A DNA stretch of 26,100 bases from JBCCFX01 sp039029515 (GCA_039029515.1 JBCCFX010000029.1:1-26100); one strand, 5' to 3'. Positions 9,301 to 16,904 are shown, counted from the stretch's first letter. Notes: generated by a model not told the origin, from the letters alone. Translations and numbers: made by a program.

Positions 9301-9396
9301 ATCGTCGATCGCGCGCGATGACATCGCAGTCGCCGGCATGATCAGCATGCCAATCGCTGCGATGCTGAGCATCGTGTTCCTACGCGAGATCCTCAT
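6301..9396 (-). CDS. Secreted M36-like (fungalysin-type) metalloprotease with dockerin-like C-terminus
   Basis: This is a 1031-residue secreted protein. ATG 9396 is chosen because it begins a signal peptide (basic start, hydrophobic core, TAMSSRA) and has AGGGAGA (9407-9413) 10 bases upstream; the frame continues upstream without support. Residues about 48-140 resemble the fungalysin/thermolysin propeptide. About 225-290 look like a carboxypeptidase-regulatory beta domain. The catalytic zinc site is HEFGH (400-404), with EGMSD (E419 as likely third ligand). Next come a PPC-like beta domain, an Ig-like region and a jelly-roll-like segment with FADTFERDLGW. The last 70 residues hold two Asp-rich calcium-loop repeats (NDIVDVDDLFATINAFG and MVNIDDVIAVILSFG), a dockerin-like tail common in Phycisphaerae proteins. 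It is likely cell-surface or extracellular and autoprocessed. M36 versus another HExxH clan member is inferred from motifs. Confidence 0.82.
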   Translation of the reverse strand: MRISRRNTMLSIAAIGMLIMPATAMSSRAIDDAGSSRRITGPKLATGQTPLESARNLCTTLQQDLGVPANHLQPAPWPGTTEVAMPLMIDQSTGRPKLFAVRFAHVVDGIPVLDRHLIVVMRNVRGFPVVHANPDVAALGNFSINPVLRESPFDVTAQKTIETTLGITVTQSDRGLAIWTGSAREPHPPVLVRVVVATSGVQRWRVLQDVATGEVVDSRSLLYEVDVEGFAQTVSSDGNQAPTCETTSTRPLPFAGVEHQGNTSFADADGAFAVPDATDPISISLHGRWFEVIDMVNPNVVATAEPSEQLTLTLNEDDDSELDRAQVTAYIEANRVRSFVLDHHPSYPTLMDGPYTIRVNRTDDLLCPANAWYDPDDASMNFCLSNGPIPNTAWSNIVHHEFGHHLIQVAGSGQAEYGEGMSDVIAVLIADDPLIGLGISGMCGVALRNADNMLAFPCNSTSHTCGQMLSGSVWDLRQMLVSTEGDDALDVAAALAINSILLHTGSAIDSSIYLDFLVLDDDDGDLSNGTPHDVEITEAFANHGLLPVPAPDNDACDTALDAGIGTVSGSTAHASIGNEDSCGNATTPDVWYRYVPDKDGTLTVTVLDATYLSIVSLHAECGAGDENLIACASIGCGTSGSTVEAPVIVGEDVLIRVAGCASQRGDFTIELRGEPIAISLMDIAPAFVEPSKPTLIRVAIDDGQFPYLDGSGMLHYRFSEGAFQIRPLIPRDDGTFDALLPAAPCAATPEFYITAMDTTGEMTFMPTAGESAPYKAEVARTETLFADTFERDLGWTAFSVGATAGDWERGAPVNDPEWPFTPMNDADGSGQCYLTENQPGPSDVDDGGVRLRTPVLSAAGGNIAIRYQYFLRKEDIVNADRIRVEISTSGAFGPWTVIDNHTQDTDLEWLQGDIRQSDFFAAGIVPSNNTLLRFTAFDFDPPTLVEAGIDAFEVLRLSCEDTPICHADCAPLGGNDIVDVDDLFATINAFGTNDDFCDITPVHPDGTTGNNMVNIDDVIAVILSFGPCATE

Positions 9397-9584
9397 CCGA
9401 TGACGGTCTCCCTGGCCAGATCCACCTTCCACCGATTGTAGAGGCATCGGGCGCGTCGATCCCGTAAGAAGTACGCCGGTTTCCCTCGTCTGGCTGCAAT
9501 CGACACGGCAATCCGCGTTGACAGAATGGGACGACCGCATCCGCCATGCGAGTCGTGACCCAATCATCCATCGCTGATCATCGA

Positions 9585-10382
9585 TTATCGGTCAGGGAAC
9601 GGTGAGTGCTCGGGCGTTGAAGAGCCGTGATTGCGAACGCGCTCAGCGACATCGCGCCACAGTTGATGGCGTTCTGTGCGCGTCTCAGTCGCGCGAGCAA
9701 TCACACGCATGCACAATGTCATGCGCGGGGCAACGCCAATGCCGTGTGGTTCGATGAACAGTGATGCGAGCATGCGAACTCGCGCATCGTCTGCATTGAC
9801 CGGGCACGGGCGAATGGCAACACAGTCGAGCACATGAATCCTGCCGTCGAGCGTGCGCAACAGATTTGATGGTTTGTGATCGCGATTGAATCGTCCTGCC
9901 TTCAGGAGCGTCATGCAGAGATCGGCGGCATCGCGCGCGATGTCATGCTGGGTGCGCACGTTGTCATCGTCATCACGAAGATGTTCCAGCAATGTCCGGC
10001 CGTCGAGGCATGTCATCACCAGCGTCTGCACGGTGTCTGCACCGTGGCAGCCGACAAAAAGCGCAAGACATGTCGGCGTGGGAATCGAGTGCTGTTCCAG
10101 CCATGTGGCACCGCGCCAGTGTCGATGCAGACGGCTGGTCCGCGTTGCGATCTTGAACCGCTGGCTCGCCGCAGTCACGCGTTCGCATTTCAGGACGATC
10201 AGGCCAATGGAGCCGCCCGCATCGATGCGCCAGACCGCGCCATCTGGCGATGACTTCAACACCCGGCCAGCCTCGGGCAAATCGAGGTTTCTCACCGCGT
10301 CAAACCACGCATCGTTCACCGTCGCCGCCTGCCGCAGCGTGCGTCGTGCATCAAAGCCGGGTTGGAGTGGTGCAAATGTCAT
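9585..10382 (-). CDS. Lipopolysaccharide kinase (Kdo/WaaP-like) family protein
   Basis: This 265-residue protein has a protein-kinase-like fold. LIVLK (K65) fits the ATP-binding lysine, RDHKPSN (D168-N173) fits the catalytic loop, and HVLDC (D186) stands where the metal-binding Asp of the DFG motif sits. The lone RDHKPSN and short length match the Kdo/WaaP (InaA) group, which phosphorylates sugars of the LPS inner core at the cytoplasmic membrane, rather than Ser/Thr kinases. It is divergent from a family 2 glycosyltransferase gene with 62 bases between them, a pairing common in LPS core loci. The metal-site DFG is changed to DCV, so activity is not certain. No clear Shine-Dalgarno precedes ATG 10382. 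Confidence 0.75.
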   Translation of the reverse strand: MTFAPLQPGFDARRTLRQAATVNDAWFDAVRNLDLPEAGRVLKSSPDGAVWRIDAGGSIGLIVLKCERVTAASQRFKIATRTSRLHRHWRGATWLEQHSIPTPTCLALFVGCHGADTVQTLVMTCLDGRTLLEHLRDDDDNVRTQHDIARDAADLCMTLLKAGRFNRDHKPSNLLRTLDGRIHVLDCVAIRPCPVNADDARVRMLASLFIEPHGIGVAPRMTLCMRVIARATETRTERHQLWRDVAERVRNHGSSTPEHSPFPDR

Positions 10383-10444
10383 GCAGGGATGCCCGGATCG
10401 AAGTTACAGCCGAAATCGTCGCGGTTCGCTATCTTACGGATTCC

Positions 10445-11293
10445 ATGCCTGACGACAGCATCGCACCGTTGCCGCTTTCCATCGCAATCGTGTGCAAGAA
10501 CAATATCGACACCATCGGCCATGTGCTCGATTCCATCGAGGGTCTCGGCGAAGAGATCATTGCCGTCGACTCCGGCTCCACGGATGGCACGATCGAGCTG
10601 CTCGAGCGCGCCGGCGCCCGGGTGATTCGGACCGAATGGAAAGGCCATGTCGCCACAAAGCAGATGGCGCTCGATGCCTGCACGTCGACGTGGGTGCTCT
10701 GCCTTGATAGTGATGAGCCGGTCCAGCCGGACCTTCGGCAGTCAATCGTCGAGAAGCTTCGAGGGCCGGCTGCGGTCGGCGATGATGTCACGGGCATGCG
10801 CGTCAATCGCGTGGTCTGGTACTGCCCGGGACGGCGCGGCGATGAACGCGGTCGGTTTCTCCGATATGCCTGGCAGCCCGAGTGGCGGTTGCGGGTGGTG
10901 CGCCGCGGTGACGCCGCGTGGGGCGGGCTGGACCCGCATGACAAACTGGACGTGTCGCGCGGACGCGTGATTGACCTTCAGGGAACGCTTCGCCACGATT
11001 CGTTCGCGTCCTTCGATGAGCAGTTATCAAAGCAGGTTGTCTTCAGCCGAATCATGGCGAAGAGCCTGCGTCGTGAGGGCGCGCGCGGTAGCCGGCTCAG
11101 GCTCATACTCTCGCCCCCGGCAGCATTCCTGAAGCAGCTCATCATCAAGCAGTCGTGGCGCGATGGTCGAGCGGGGTGGATTGTCGCGGGTTCCGCCGCA
11201 GCGGCGGCGTTGACCAAGCACATTATTCTATTGGAGCAGGATGAAGTGGAAGCGTTTGAATCCACGCACGAGACTGCTCCGGATCATCAATGA
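10445..11293 (+). CDS. Family 2 glycosyltransferase (WaaE/KdtX-like)
   Basis: This 282-residue GT-A fold enzyme has LSIAIVCKNN at the nucleotide-sugar site, IIAVDSGSTDGT (D42) and the metal-binding LDSDE (D88-D90). ATG 10445 is chosen because the GT2 domain starts just after it; the upstream open frame overlaps the divergent kinase gene and has no family similarity. The layout, with a basic amphipathic C-terminus (about 200-282, including LTKHIILLEQ), fits the LPS-core beta-glycosyltransferase group that transfers a hexose from a nucleotide sugar at the inner face of the membrane. The adjacent WaaP-like kinase supports an LPS-core or related role. Donor and acceptor cannot be told from sequence. 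Confidence 0.8.
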   Translation: MPDDSIAPLPLSIAIVCKNNIDTIGHVLDSIEGLGEEIIAVDSGSTDGTIELLERAGARVIRTEWKGHVATKQMALDACTSTWVLCLDSDEPVQPDLRQSIVEKLRGPAAVGDDVTGMRVNRVVWYCPGRRGDERGRFLRYAWQPEWRLRVVRRGDAAWGGLDPHDKLDVSRGRVIDLQGTLRHDSFASFDEQLSKQVVFSRIMAKSLRREGARGSRLRLILSPPAAFLKQLIIKQSWRDGRAGWIVAGSAAAAALTKHIILLEQDEVEAFESTHETAPDHQ

Positions 11294-11313
11294 TTCGGCC
11301 GTGTGGTAGACTT

Positions 11314-11372
11314 GATTCTCACACGACTCCGTTCACGTCAGGCACAAATGTGCCTCTGCCGTGAGTCGAATC
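11314..11372. repeat. Composite imperfect inverted repeat upstream of the dodecin gene
   Basis: Nested arms pair around a central hairpin: GGCAC-AAAT-GTGCC (11341-11354 core), TCACG (11333-11337) with CGTGA (11360-11364), CGAC (11324-11327) with GTCG (11365-11368), and GATTC (11314-11318) with GAATC (11368-11372). There are bulges between the arms, and the last two sets share base 11368, so they cannot all form fully at once. There is no T-run after it. It may be an mRNA leader structure, a weak terminator for the upstream glycosyltransferase gene, or an operator. Confidence 0.4.
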
Positions 11373-11397
11373 AGAATCCAACGCCAAGGAGGAAACC

Positions 11398-11604
11398 ATG
11401 TCAAGCGTTGCCAAAGTGATCGAGATCTCATCGTCATCCGAAGAGAGCTTTGAACATGCCATGAAGACGGGAATCAAGCAGGCCAACAAGTCGCTCAAGC
11501 ACATCACCGGAGCGTGGGTGCAGGACATGAAGGTCGATGTCAAGGACGGGAAGATCTCATCATTCCGCGTCAACATGAAGGTCACATTCGTTCTCGACGA
11601 CTGA
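11398..11604 (+). CDS. Dodecin (flavin-binding small protein)
   Basis: This 68-residue protein matches the dodecin family along its whole length: KVIEISSSSEESFEHAM at the N-terminal strand and helix, ANKSLKHITGAWVQDM with the flavin-stacking Trp (W40), and a final strand pair ending KVTFVLDD. Dodecins form hollow 12-subunit spheres in the cytoplasm that store or buffer flavins (FMN, FAD, riboflavin or lumichrome) and are often stress-linked. A strong AAGGAGG (11386-11392) lies 5 bases before the ATG, so it is probably well translated. A VOC-family gene follows 34 bases downstream on the same strand. An imperfect hairpin lies in the leader region. Confidence 0.93.
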   Translation: MSSVAKVIEISSSSEESFEHAMKTGIKQANKSLKHITGAWVQDMKVDVKDGKISSFRVNMKVTFVLDD

Positions 11605-11638
11605 GTTCGTCGAACGACTATCTGGAAAGGGACGACGC

Positions 11639-12034
11639 GTGAGCGAAGGCACATCATCCCCGGGAACAATCGTCTGGCAGGACCTCACCGTGCCTGATGC
11701 TGCGGAATTGCGCGGCTTCTATGGCGCGGTTGCCGGCTGGACGTTCGGCGAACACAGCATGGGCGACTATGACGACTACACCGTCCATGCGTCAGAAGGC
11801 GGGCCGTGCGTGGGTGGTCTGTGCCACGCCCGCGGCGGCAACGCGAAGATCCCGCCGGCTTGGTTGATCTATATCGAAGTCGAAGACGTCCGCGCATCAG
11901 CCCAGGCATGCGTGGACAACGGCGGAACGCTGATCGATGGGCCGCGCGCCATGGGCAAGCAGTTGTTCTTCGCGTTTCGGGATCCGGCGGGCGCCGTTGC
12001 AGCGATCATCGGTCCGAATCCGGATGCTTCGTAG
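11639..12034 (+). CDS. VOC (glyoxalase/dioxygenase-superfamily) protein
   Basis: This 131-residue protein is a single VOC unit (two beta-alpha-beta-beta-beta modules). It shows the typical TIVWQDLTVPD opening, the FYGAVAGWTF stretch and a C-terminal FAFRDPAGAVAAIIGPNP. It starts at GTG 11639 with GGAAAGG (11624-11630) upstream. VOC proteins include glyoxalases, dioxygenases and antibiotic-binding proteins. The metal ligands of a glyoxalase are not evident, so the function is unknown, and it is closest to the single-domain 'VOC family protein' group. Its stop is only 3 bases from the 3' end of the convergent methyltransferase gene. Confidence 0.85.
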   Translation: MSEGTSSPGTIVWQDLTVPDAAELRGFYGAVAGWTFGEHSMGDYDDYTVHASEGGPCVGGLCHARGGNAKIPPAWLIYIEVEDVRASAQACVDNGGTLIDGPRAMGKQLFFAFRDPAGAVAAIIGPNPDAS

Positions 12035-12037
12035 TCG

Positions 12038-12733
12038 TCACGCCGCGCGCATGGATTCGCAGTCGATCTGTCGCCACAGCAGATGGTGAAATGACTTCGG
12101 AAGCACGCGCATCGCCATCGCCGCTTTGGGGCCCGGTGCTGCGACAGGCCGGAGTCGAATCACATCCAGGCCGGCATCGCGAAAGAGGTTCACGTATGAA
12201 CGCGGCGTGAACCACCGCAGATGCGTTCGATCCATTGCACCGGAATCGGATAAGTTCCACTCGCCACGTGACAGCATGCGCAGCACGCCGTAATGCGCGA
12301 TGTTGGGCGAGCTTGCAAAGCACCGACCACCCGGACGCAGCAATCGCTGCATGCGCTGGACGACGGCCCAGGGATCGACCAGGTGCTCGAGGACTTCACT
12401 CATGAAGATGACATCAAGTGATCCATCTTCGATTGGCAGTTCGATTGACTCGATGTCACCGCAGTACACATCGGTGAGCTTCGACCTCGCTTCATCCGCT
12501 GCGTTCGGCATGAGTTCCACGCCGAAATACTGTCCGCATACGCCGGCGTGAAGTGCCGCCTCGCCGGTATCACCGTTGCCGCAGCCGACTTCAAGAATGG
12601 TCGCAGATGCGTTCTCCGGCAGTCGCGCGATCCAGTCGTGTCGTGCGCCGCTGAAGTACTGGTCGTTCTTCCCCGCATAGGCATCGATGTCGACCACCGA
12701 GCGAGCTGTGTTGTATTCCCTGACCTGCCTCAT
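12038..12733 (-). CDS. SAM-dependent class I methyltransferase (glycan-cluster type)
   Basis: This 231-residue protein has SAM motif I ILEVGCGNGDTGEA, the acidic post-motif D-x-E (CGDIESIELP), motif II/III DVIFMSEVLEH and LLRPGGRCFASSPN. The segment SGAMDRTHLRWFTPRS is characteristic of methyltransferases in surface-polysaccharide clusters. Its ATG overlaps the stop of the glycosyltransferase gene upstream on the - strand by 4 bases (ATGA), so it is the last gene of the flippase-glycosyltransferase-methyltransferase operon. It likely O-methylates a glycan or its lipid-linked precursor in the cytoplasm. The acceptor is unknown. Confidence 0.82.
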   Translation of the reverse strand: MRQVREYNTARSVVDIDAYAGKNDQYFSGARHDWIARLPENASATILEVGCGNGDTGEAALHAGVCGQYFGVELMPNAADEARSKLTDVYCGDIESIELPIEDGSLDVIFMSEVLEHLVDPWAVVQRMQRLLRPGGRCFASSPNIAHYGVLRMLSRGEWNLSDSGAMDRTHLRWFTPRSYVNLFRDAGLDVIRLRPVAAPGPKAAMAMRVLPKSFHHLLWRQIDCESMRAA

Positions 12734-13566
12734 GCTGCATCTCGCAGTGCCGGTGCGTACTCGTAACCGAGTTTCTCGGCGATGAGATCCGGCTGTTGCG
12801 GCGTGGTATTTGGTCGCGCCACCTCGGGACGAATCCGTCGAATCAGGTCATGCTTCAGCAACGGTACGCCGAATCGTGTGACATCGACGACGCACGTTGG
12901 CAACGGCAGGCGATCGTTGTACTTGCGTTGCACGTAGCGGTACGCGCGGTGGTAGCTCTCGTCGAGGCGATTGATCGGGCGGCTGTTGTGAACCACCGGA
13001 AGATCCACCGCGTAGCTACTGAAACCTGCATCCAGCATCGCCTGGCAGATGTCGAGACCGTACAGATGAAACGCCGGAAGTTCAACGTCAAAACGTACGG
13101 CGCGATCGCGGCGCACGATGAGCAGCAGTTCATCGAGGCACGTGACTTCGCGCGGCTGGTCGAGTTGTGGTCCGACTTCTGATGCGAGACCGGACGACCA
13201 GACGCGACCGTGGCGAGCACCGTTGCGATCCACGCCGTATGAGCCAATGACGCCCCAGTCATCATGATGCTCATTCAGGAAAGTGATCGTTGCCCACAGT
13301 CGTGCAAGCGTGCCGGCAGGCAGATACACATCCTGATGAACAAACATCACGTACGGTGCGTCTGTGGCATCGAGTCCGGCGTTCAGCGCCGATGATGCAC
13401 TCGCGTGCTCACGTTCGATCACCGTCTGGCTCAGATGACCGATTTCGGGCGAACGCATGAGATTTGTCGTCAGCACGTGTTCATCGTTGCATGCAGCGAC
13501 GAGCGCGAGTGCTTTGGACCACGGACGAGACGGCGTGTGAGTTCGATGGGGCGTTTCGTTCAGCAT
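12730..13566 (-). CDS. Glycosyltransferase (GT2-like, Glyco_tranf_2_5 group)
   Basis: This 278-residue protein is from the GT-A fold group. YVMFVHQDVYLPAG (71-84) is the hallmark of the PF13712-type glycosyltransferases, and NAGLDATDAPYV and HNSRPINRL fit the rest of the fold. ATG 13566 is chosen because it overlaps the flippase stop by 7 bases in the same operon. The much longer upstream open frame reads His/Arg-rich nonsense and is the shadow of the flippase gene. It likely adds a sugar in the pathway whose product the flippase exports. The donor and acceptor cannot be told. Confidence 0.78.
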   Translation of the reverse strand: MLNETPHRTHTPSRPWSKALALVAACNDEHVLTTNLMRSPEIGHLSQTVIEREHASASSALNAGLDATDAPYVMFVHQDVYLPAGTLARLWATITFLNEHHDDWGVIGSYGVDRNGARHGRVWSSGLASEVGPQLDQPREVTCLDELLLIVRRDRAVRFDVELPAFHLYGLDICQAMLDAGFSSYAVDLPVVHNSRPINRLDESYHRAYRYVQRKYNDRLPLPTCVVDVTRFGVPLLKHDLIRRIRPEVARPNTTPQQPDLIAEKLGYEYAPALRDAA

Positions 13567-15062
13567 GGTGATTGTTCCGGAAGCATGGAGTCGATCAGTG
13601 TGCGTTGCATGGTTCGCCGATCCGAGGTCGGCATCGTGACGAGCATTGCAAACAGAACTGTGGCCGCGAGTGTCAGTGCGGCGGTCATGCGGAGCCACGG
13701 CAACACGGTGACGGTTGAGCCCGACGAGACGATGATCAGCGCAAGGCAGGCCGTCATCAGCAGGATGGCGGGTACGGCGACATCGCGCATCGCGACGCCA
13801 TGACGCGTTCGAATGCGATGCAGCGCAACGATGATTGAAGGGACCTCTGCGATCAACGCAACGAAGATGATGGCAAGTGGCGAGCCGGTCATGATCGCGA
13901 CGGGAATCTGGACGAGCAGTGCCGGCGCACGGACGAGGTTGGCAAGCAGCGATGTGGTGCTGTCGCCGCGCGCGAGGGCGATCATCGTGATGCCTGCTCG
14001 ATAGAGTCGCAACGCATGAACTGCGGCAAACCATGGAATGATGGCGATTGCAGGTGCGTACGCGTTCCCGAACACCAGGCGCACGATCGGCTCGCCGACC
14101 ACGATCAGTCCCGCGACCGCGATGACGCCAAGTGCTGCGTAGAGCGCGAGAATCATCCGGCTGCGTGTGCGAAAGCGATGGGCATCATGCTGGCACGATG
14201 CAAGCATCGGAAAGTACGCCGAACCGACAGCGCGCGCGAGCAGGAGCGCCGGCATCGATGCGAGCATTGCCGCGACCGCATAGGACGCGAGCGTACTGAG
14301 ATCGCATGTACTGCCAACGACGAGTTTATCCGCGTGGATGATCGCGAACATCATCATGCCATTGAGCAGCAGCGGCCAGCCGAAGCGAATCGCCTCGCGC
14401 GTGTCGCCCCGATTCCACCCGATCCGCCAGCGTTGGGTGGCAAGCAGATGTGAAGAGCCGGTTGCCAGGGCGGCTCGCAGTAGGAGCAGCCAGAACACGG
14501 CCCAGAAAGAGCCGATGAATGCAACGGCGGGCACGGTGAGGGCCAGGGTGACGACTTGTGGTACCGCATCGACGAATGCGGATGGCGCAAACCGCAACTG
14601 GCGATGGGCGCGAATGACATCGATGTTCAGGAATCCACGCACAAGCGGAATGATCGCGAGCGCGCGGAATGCGTTGATCGCCTCCGGCGCATGCAGTGCA
14701 TGCGCCAGTACACCGCCGAGCACGAACAGCAATGCTGACAGGATGACGGCGCGCACGAGCATGAGCCCATGCAGGACACGAAGGAATGATGGATCATCGC
14801 CGCGCGGCGATTGGACGACGAGCTTATCCATGGAGAGATCGCTGATCATCTCCAGGCCGACCACGATCGCTGCGAATGCAGCGGCGATGCCGAAATCAAC
14901 CGGGCCGAGCAGGCGCGCGAGTAGCACATTGCGCCCGAAGCTGCACAGATGGCCAATGAGCTGCGCGGCGCTCAGCGTGGCTACGCCATGCACGAGCCGA
15001 CGACCGCGCGGTGCGCGGCGTACATGCATCGAACTTGGTTGGGAGGATACAACCTCAGCCAT
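13560..15062 (-). CDS. Oligosaccharide flippase (Wzx/polysaccharide-export MATE-like)
   Basis: This is a roughly 500-residue integral membrane protein with about 12 hydrophobic segments and the MOP-superfamily opening LSAAQLIGHLCSFGRNVLLA followed by RLLGPVDFGIAAAF. Basic residues punctuate the cytosolic loops, and a charged stretch (RTRSRM) lies mid-protein. It carries lipid-linked sugars across the inner membrane. ATG 15062 is preferred, with GAGAG a few bases upstream on the - strand; GTG 15074 is a possible alternative that adds four residues. It is the first gene of a - strand operon with the glycosyltransferase (7-base overlap) and the methyltransferase, and is divergent from the xylulokinase gene. 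Confidence 0.85.
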   Translation of the reverse strand: MAEVVSSQPSSMHVRRAPRGRRLVHGVATLSAAQLIGHLCSFGRNVLLARLLGPVDFGIAAAFAAIVVGLEMISDLSMDKLVVQSPRGDDPSFLRVLHGLMLVRAVILSALLFVLGGVLAHALHAPEAINAFRALAIIPLVRGFLNIDVIRAHRQLRFAPSAFVDAVPQVVTLALTVPAVAFIGSFWAVFWLLLLRAALATGSSHLLATQRWRIGWNRGDTREAIRFGWPLLLNGMMMFAIIHADKLVVGSTCDLSTLASYAVAAMLASMPALLLARAVGSAYFPMLASCQHDAHRFRTRSRMILALYAALGVIAVAGLIVVGEPIVRLVFGNAYAPAIAIIPWFAAVHALRLYRAGITMIALARGDSTTSLLANLVRAPALLVQIPVAIMTGSPLAIIFVALIAEVPSIIVALHRIRTRHGVAMRDVAVPAILLMTACLALIIVSSGSTVTVLPWLRMTAALTLAATVLFAMLVTMPTSDRRTMQRTLIDSMLPEQSPC

Positions 15063-15262
15063 GCGTGCTCTCACGATCAGAGAGACACAACGCGATGGTG
15101 CCTCTGCAGACGCAAAAGCTATCGGGCGTTCCAGGGCGCCTCGTCAGTGCAAGTGTGCGATTTGGGACGTCTGTTCAAGCGGTGATTCCGATAATCTCAC
15201 GGATCGATGATCGCCTGCGTCTCCGCCACGCGTTGCGACGTACTTTCTGGGATGATCAACCC

Positions 15263-16801
15263 ATGCTGATCGGACTGGACATCGGCACATCCGCAACGAA
15301 GGGCATCGTGATGACGCCCGATGGCGATGTGTGCGCCGTGGCATCGTCGCCGCATGACATCAGCCATCCTGCCGATGGGTGGTCCGAGCAGGATCCGGCG
15401 ATGTGGTGGTCTGCGACGGTCGATGTCATTCGGCGGCTGCTCGCGGATGAGCGAGTCGAACCGACCGCGATTCAGTGCGTCGGCCTGTCCGGACAGATGC
15501 ATGGATCGGTTGTGCTGGACGAAGCCGCATGCAGAACCGCGCGCGATGGCGCTATCAATGCAGTACGTCCTGCGTTGCTATGGAACGATCAGCGCACCGC
15601 CGACTGGTGTGAGGAGATCGAGCGCGCGGCAGGCGGTCGGCGCGCGCTGGTGTCACGATATGGCAATCGCGCAGTGCCGGGTTTTACGTTGCCCAAGATC
15701 CTCTGGTTGCGGGATCAGGAACCGGATTCGTTCCAGCGTATTCATCAGGTCATCAACCCCAAAGATTTCATTCGCCTCCAACTGACCGGCAACGTGGCGA
15801 CCGACGTCGGCGATGCATCAGGCATGCTCCTGCTCGACATCGAGACGCGCGCATGGGATACATCGATGGCGGAAGCAGTTGGTGTATCACCTGATGTCCT
15901 CCCGCCGGTACGACCATCGGCGATGCCAATCGGCGTTGTCACTTCGTGGGCTGCTGCCGAAACCGGGCTTCCTGTCGATACGCCGGTCGTTGCAGGCTCG
16001 GGCGACAACATGTGTGGCGCGATCGGGGCAGGCATCGTGATGCCCGATCATGTGCTCGTCACCTTGGGAACCAGCGGCGTTGTGTATGCACATGCTGATC
16101 AGCCGCGTTGTGATCTCTCGCCGGATGATGCCAATGAGGTTGGGCGCATCCAAACCATGTGTGCAGCAGACGGAACAGCGCTCGACGCAGGACAATGGTG
16201 TCACACCGGTTGTATGCTGTCCGCGGCCGGAGCGGTTCGTTGGGCGCGCGATGTGTTGGCGGCGGATTGGACGTTTGATCAGTACATGGCGCACGCTGCG
16301 ACCGCGCCGCCTGGGTGCGATGGCCTGCTGTTCCTGCCGCACCTGCATGGTGAACGATGTCCGTATCCGGATCCTGCTGCGCGCGGCGCATGGATCGGCC
16401 TGTCACAGCGCCATACATCCGCACACATGATGCGCGCAGTCCTTGAAGGCGTATCCGGTACGCTGAGGATGATGCTGGACATCATGCGTGGCATGTCGAT
16501 TCCATCGCACACGATCCGACTTGGCGGTGGGGGAAGTCAGAGCGCATTCTGGCGCCAGATACTTGCAGACAACTTCAATGCAAGTGTCAGTACCGTCAAC
16601 ACGCGCGAGGGTCCTGCGTATGGCGCGGCGTTGCTCGCTGCCGTTGGCGTCGGAGAATTCCAATCCGTTGCAGAAGCATGTGCCGTGACCGTGACCACCA
16701 CCGAGACCCGTAAACCGTCGGATGATGTCGCATGCTACGTGGATGTTCGCCAACGCCTGGCGGCGACGTATCGCGCTTTGCACGCGATGCAACGGCCCTG
16801 A
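15263..16801 (+). CDS. xylB: Xylulokinase (FGGY family)
   Basis: This 512-residue FGGY kinase phosphorylates D-xylulose with ATP to xylulose 5-phosphate for the pentose phosphate pathway, in the cytoplasm. It has LIGLDIGTSATKG at the N-terminus (ATP site), GLSGQMHG (75-81), the xylulokinase hallmark, LLWNDQRT (105-112), and VVAGSGDN with the catalytic Asp (D248). It also has an LGTSGVVY phosphate motif and LGGGGSQS for adenosine binding. ATG 15263 is preferred because it starts exactly at LIGLDIGTS; the upstream extension is unsupported. The length is close to typical XylB (about 485-515). There is no xylose isomerase beside it. It sits between a flippase operon (divergent) and a secreted-protein gene, so its pathway link to the neighbours is unclear. 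Confidence 0.92.
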   Translation: MLIGLDIGTSATKGIVMTPDGDVCAVASSPHDISHPADGWSEQDPAMWWSATVDVIRRLLADERVEPTAIQCVGLSGQMHGSVVLDEAACRTARDGAINAVRPALLWNDQRTADWCEEIERAAGGRRALVSRYGNRAVPGFTLPKILWLRDQEPDSFQRIHQVINPKDFIRLQLTGNVATDVGDASGMLLLDIETRAWDTSMAEAVGVSPDVLPPVRPSAMPIGVVTSWAAAETGLPVDTPVVAGSGDNMCGAIGAGIVMPDHVLVTLGTSGVVYAHADQPRCDLSPDDANEVGRIQTMCAADGTALDAGQWCHTGCMLSAAGAVRWARDVLAADWTFDQYMAHAATAPPGCDGLLFLPHLHGERCPYPDPAARGAWIGLSQRHTSAHMMRAVLEGVSGTLRMMLDIMRGMSIPSHTIRLGGGGSQSAFWRQILADNFNASVSTVNTREGPAYGAALLAAVGVGEFQSVAEACAVTVTTTETRKPSDDVACYVDVRQRLAATYRALHAMQRP

Positions 16802-16904
16802 AGACGTCGTCAGCGAATACCATCCCCTGATCCGACGAATTGAGCTTGTGTCACCAGGCGCCATCCGGTATCACTGAATGGTCGAAACGAGAAAGAGAGA
16901 CACC

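Noticed and set aside
13567..14034. Upstream extension of the glycosyltransferase reading frame
   Set aside because: The His/Arg-rich translation is the frame-shifted shadow of the flippase gene; the real start is at 13566.
15162..15195. TTGGGA / GATAAT pair upstream of the xylulokinase gene
   Set aside because: The spacer is 22 bases, too long for a normal sigma70 promoter.
14338..15210. 290-codon open frame on the + strand
   Set aside because: It is antisense to the flippase gene, Arg/Ser/Pro-rich and without a recognisable motif.
15011..15262. Upstream extension of the xylulokinase frame
   Set aside because: The family begins exactly at LIGLDIGTS after ATG 15263; the extra residues show no similarity.
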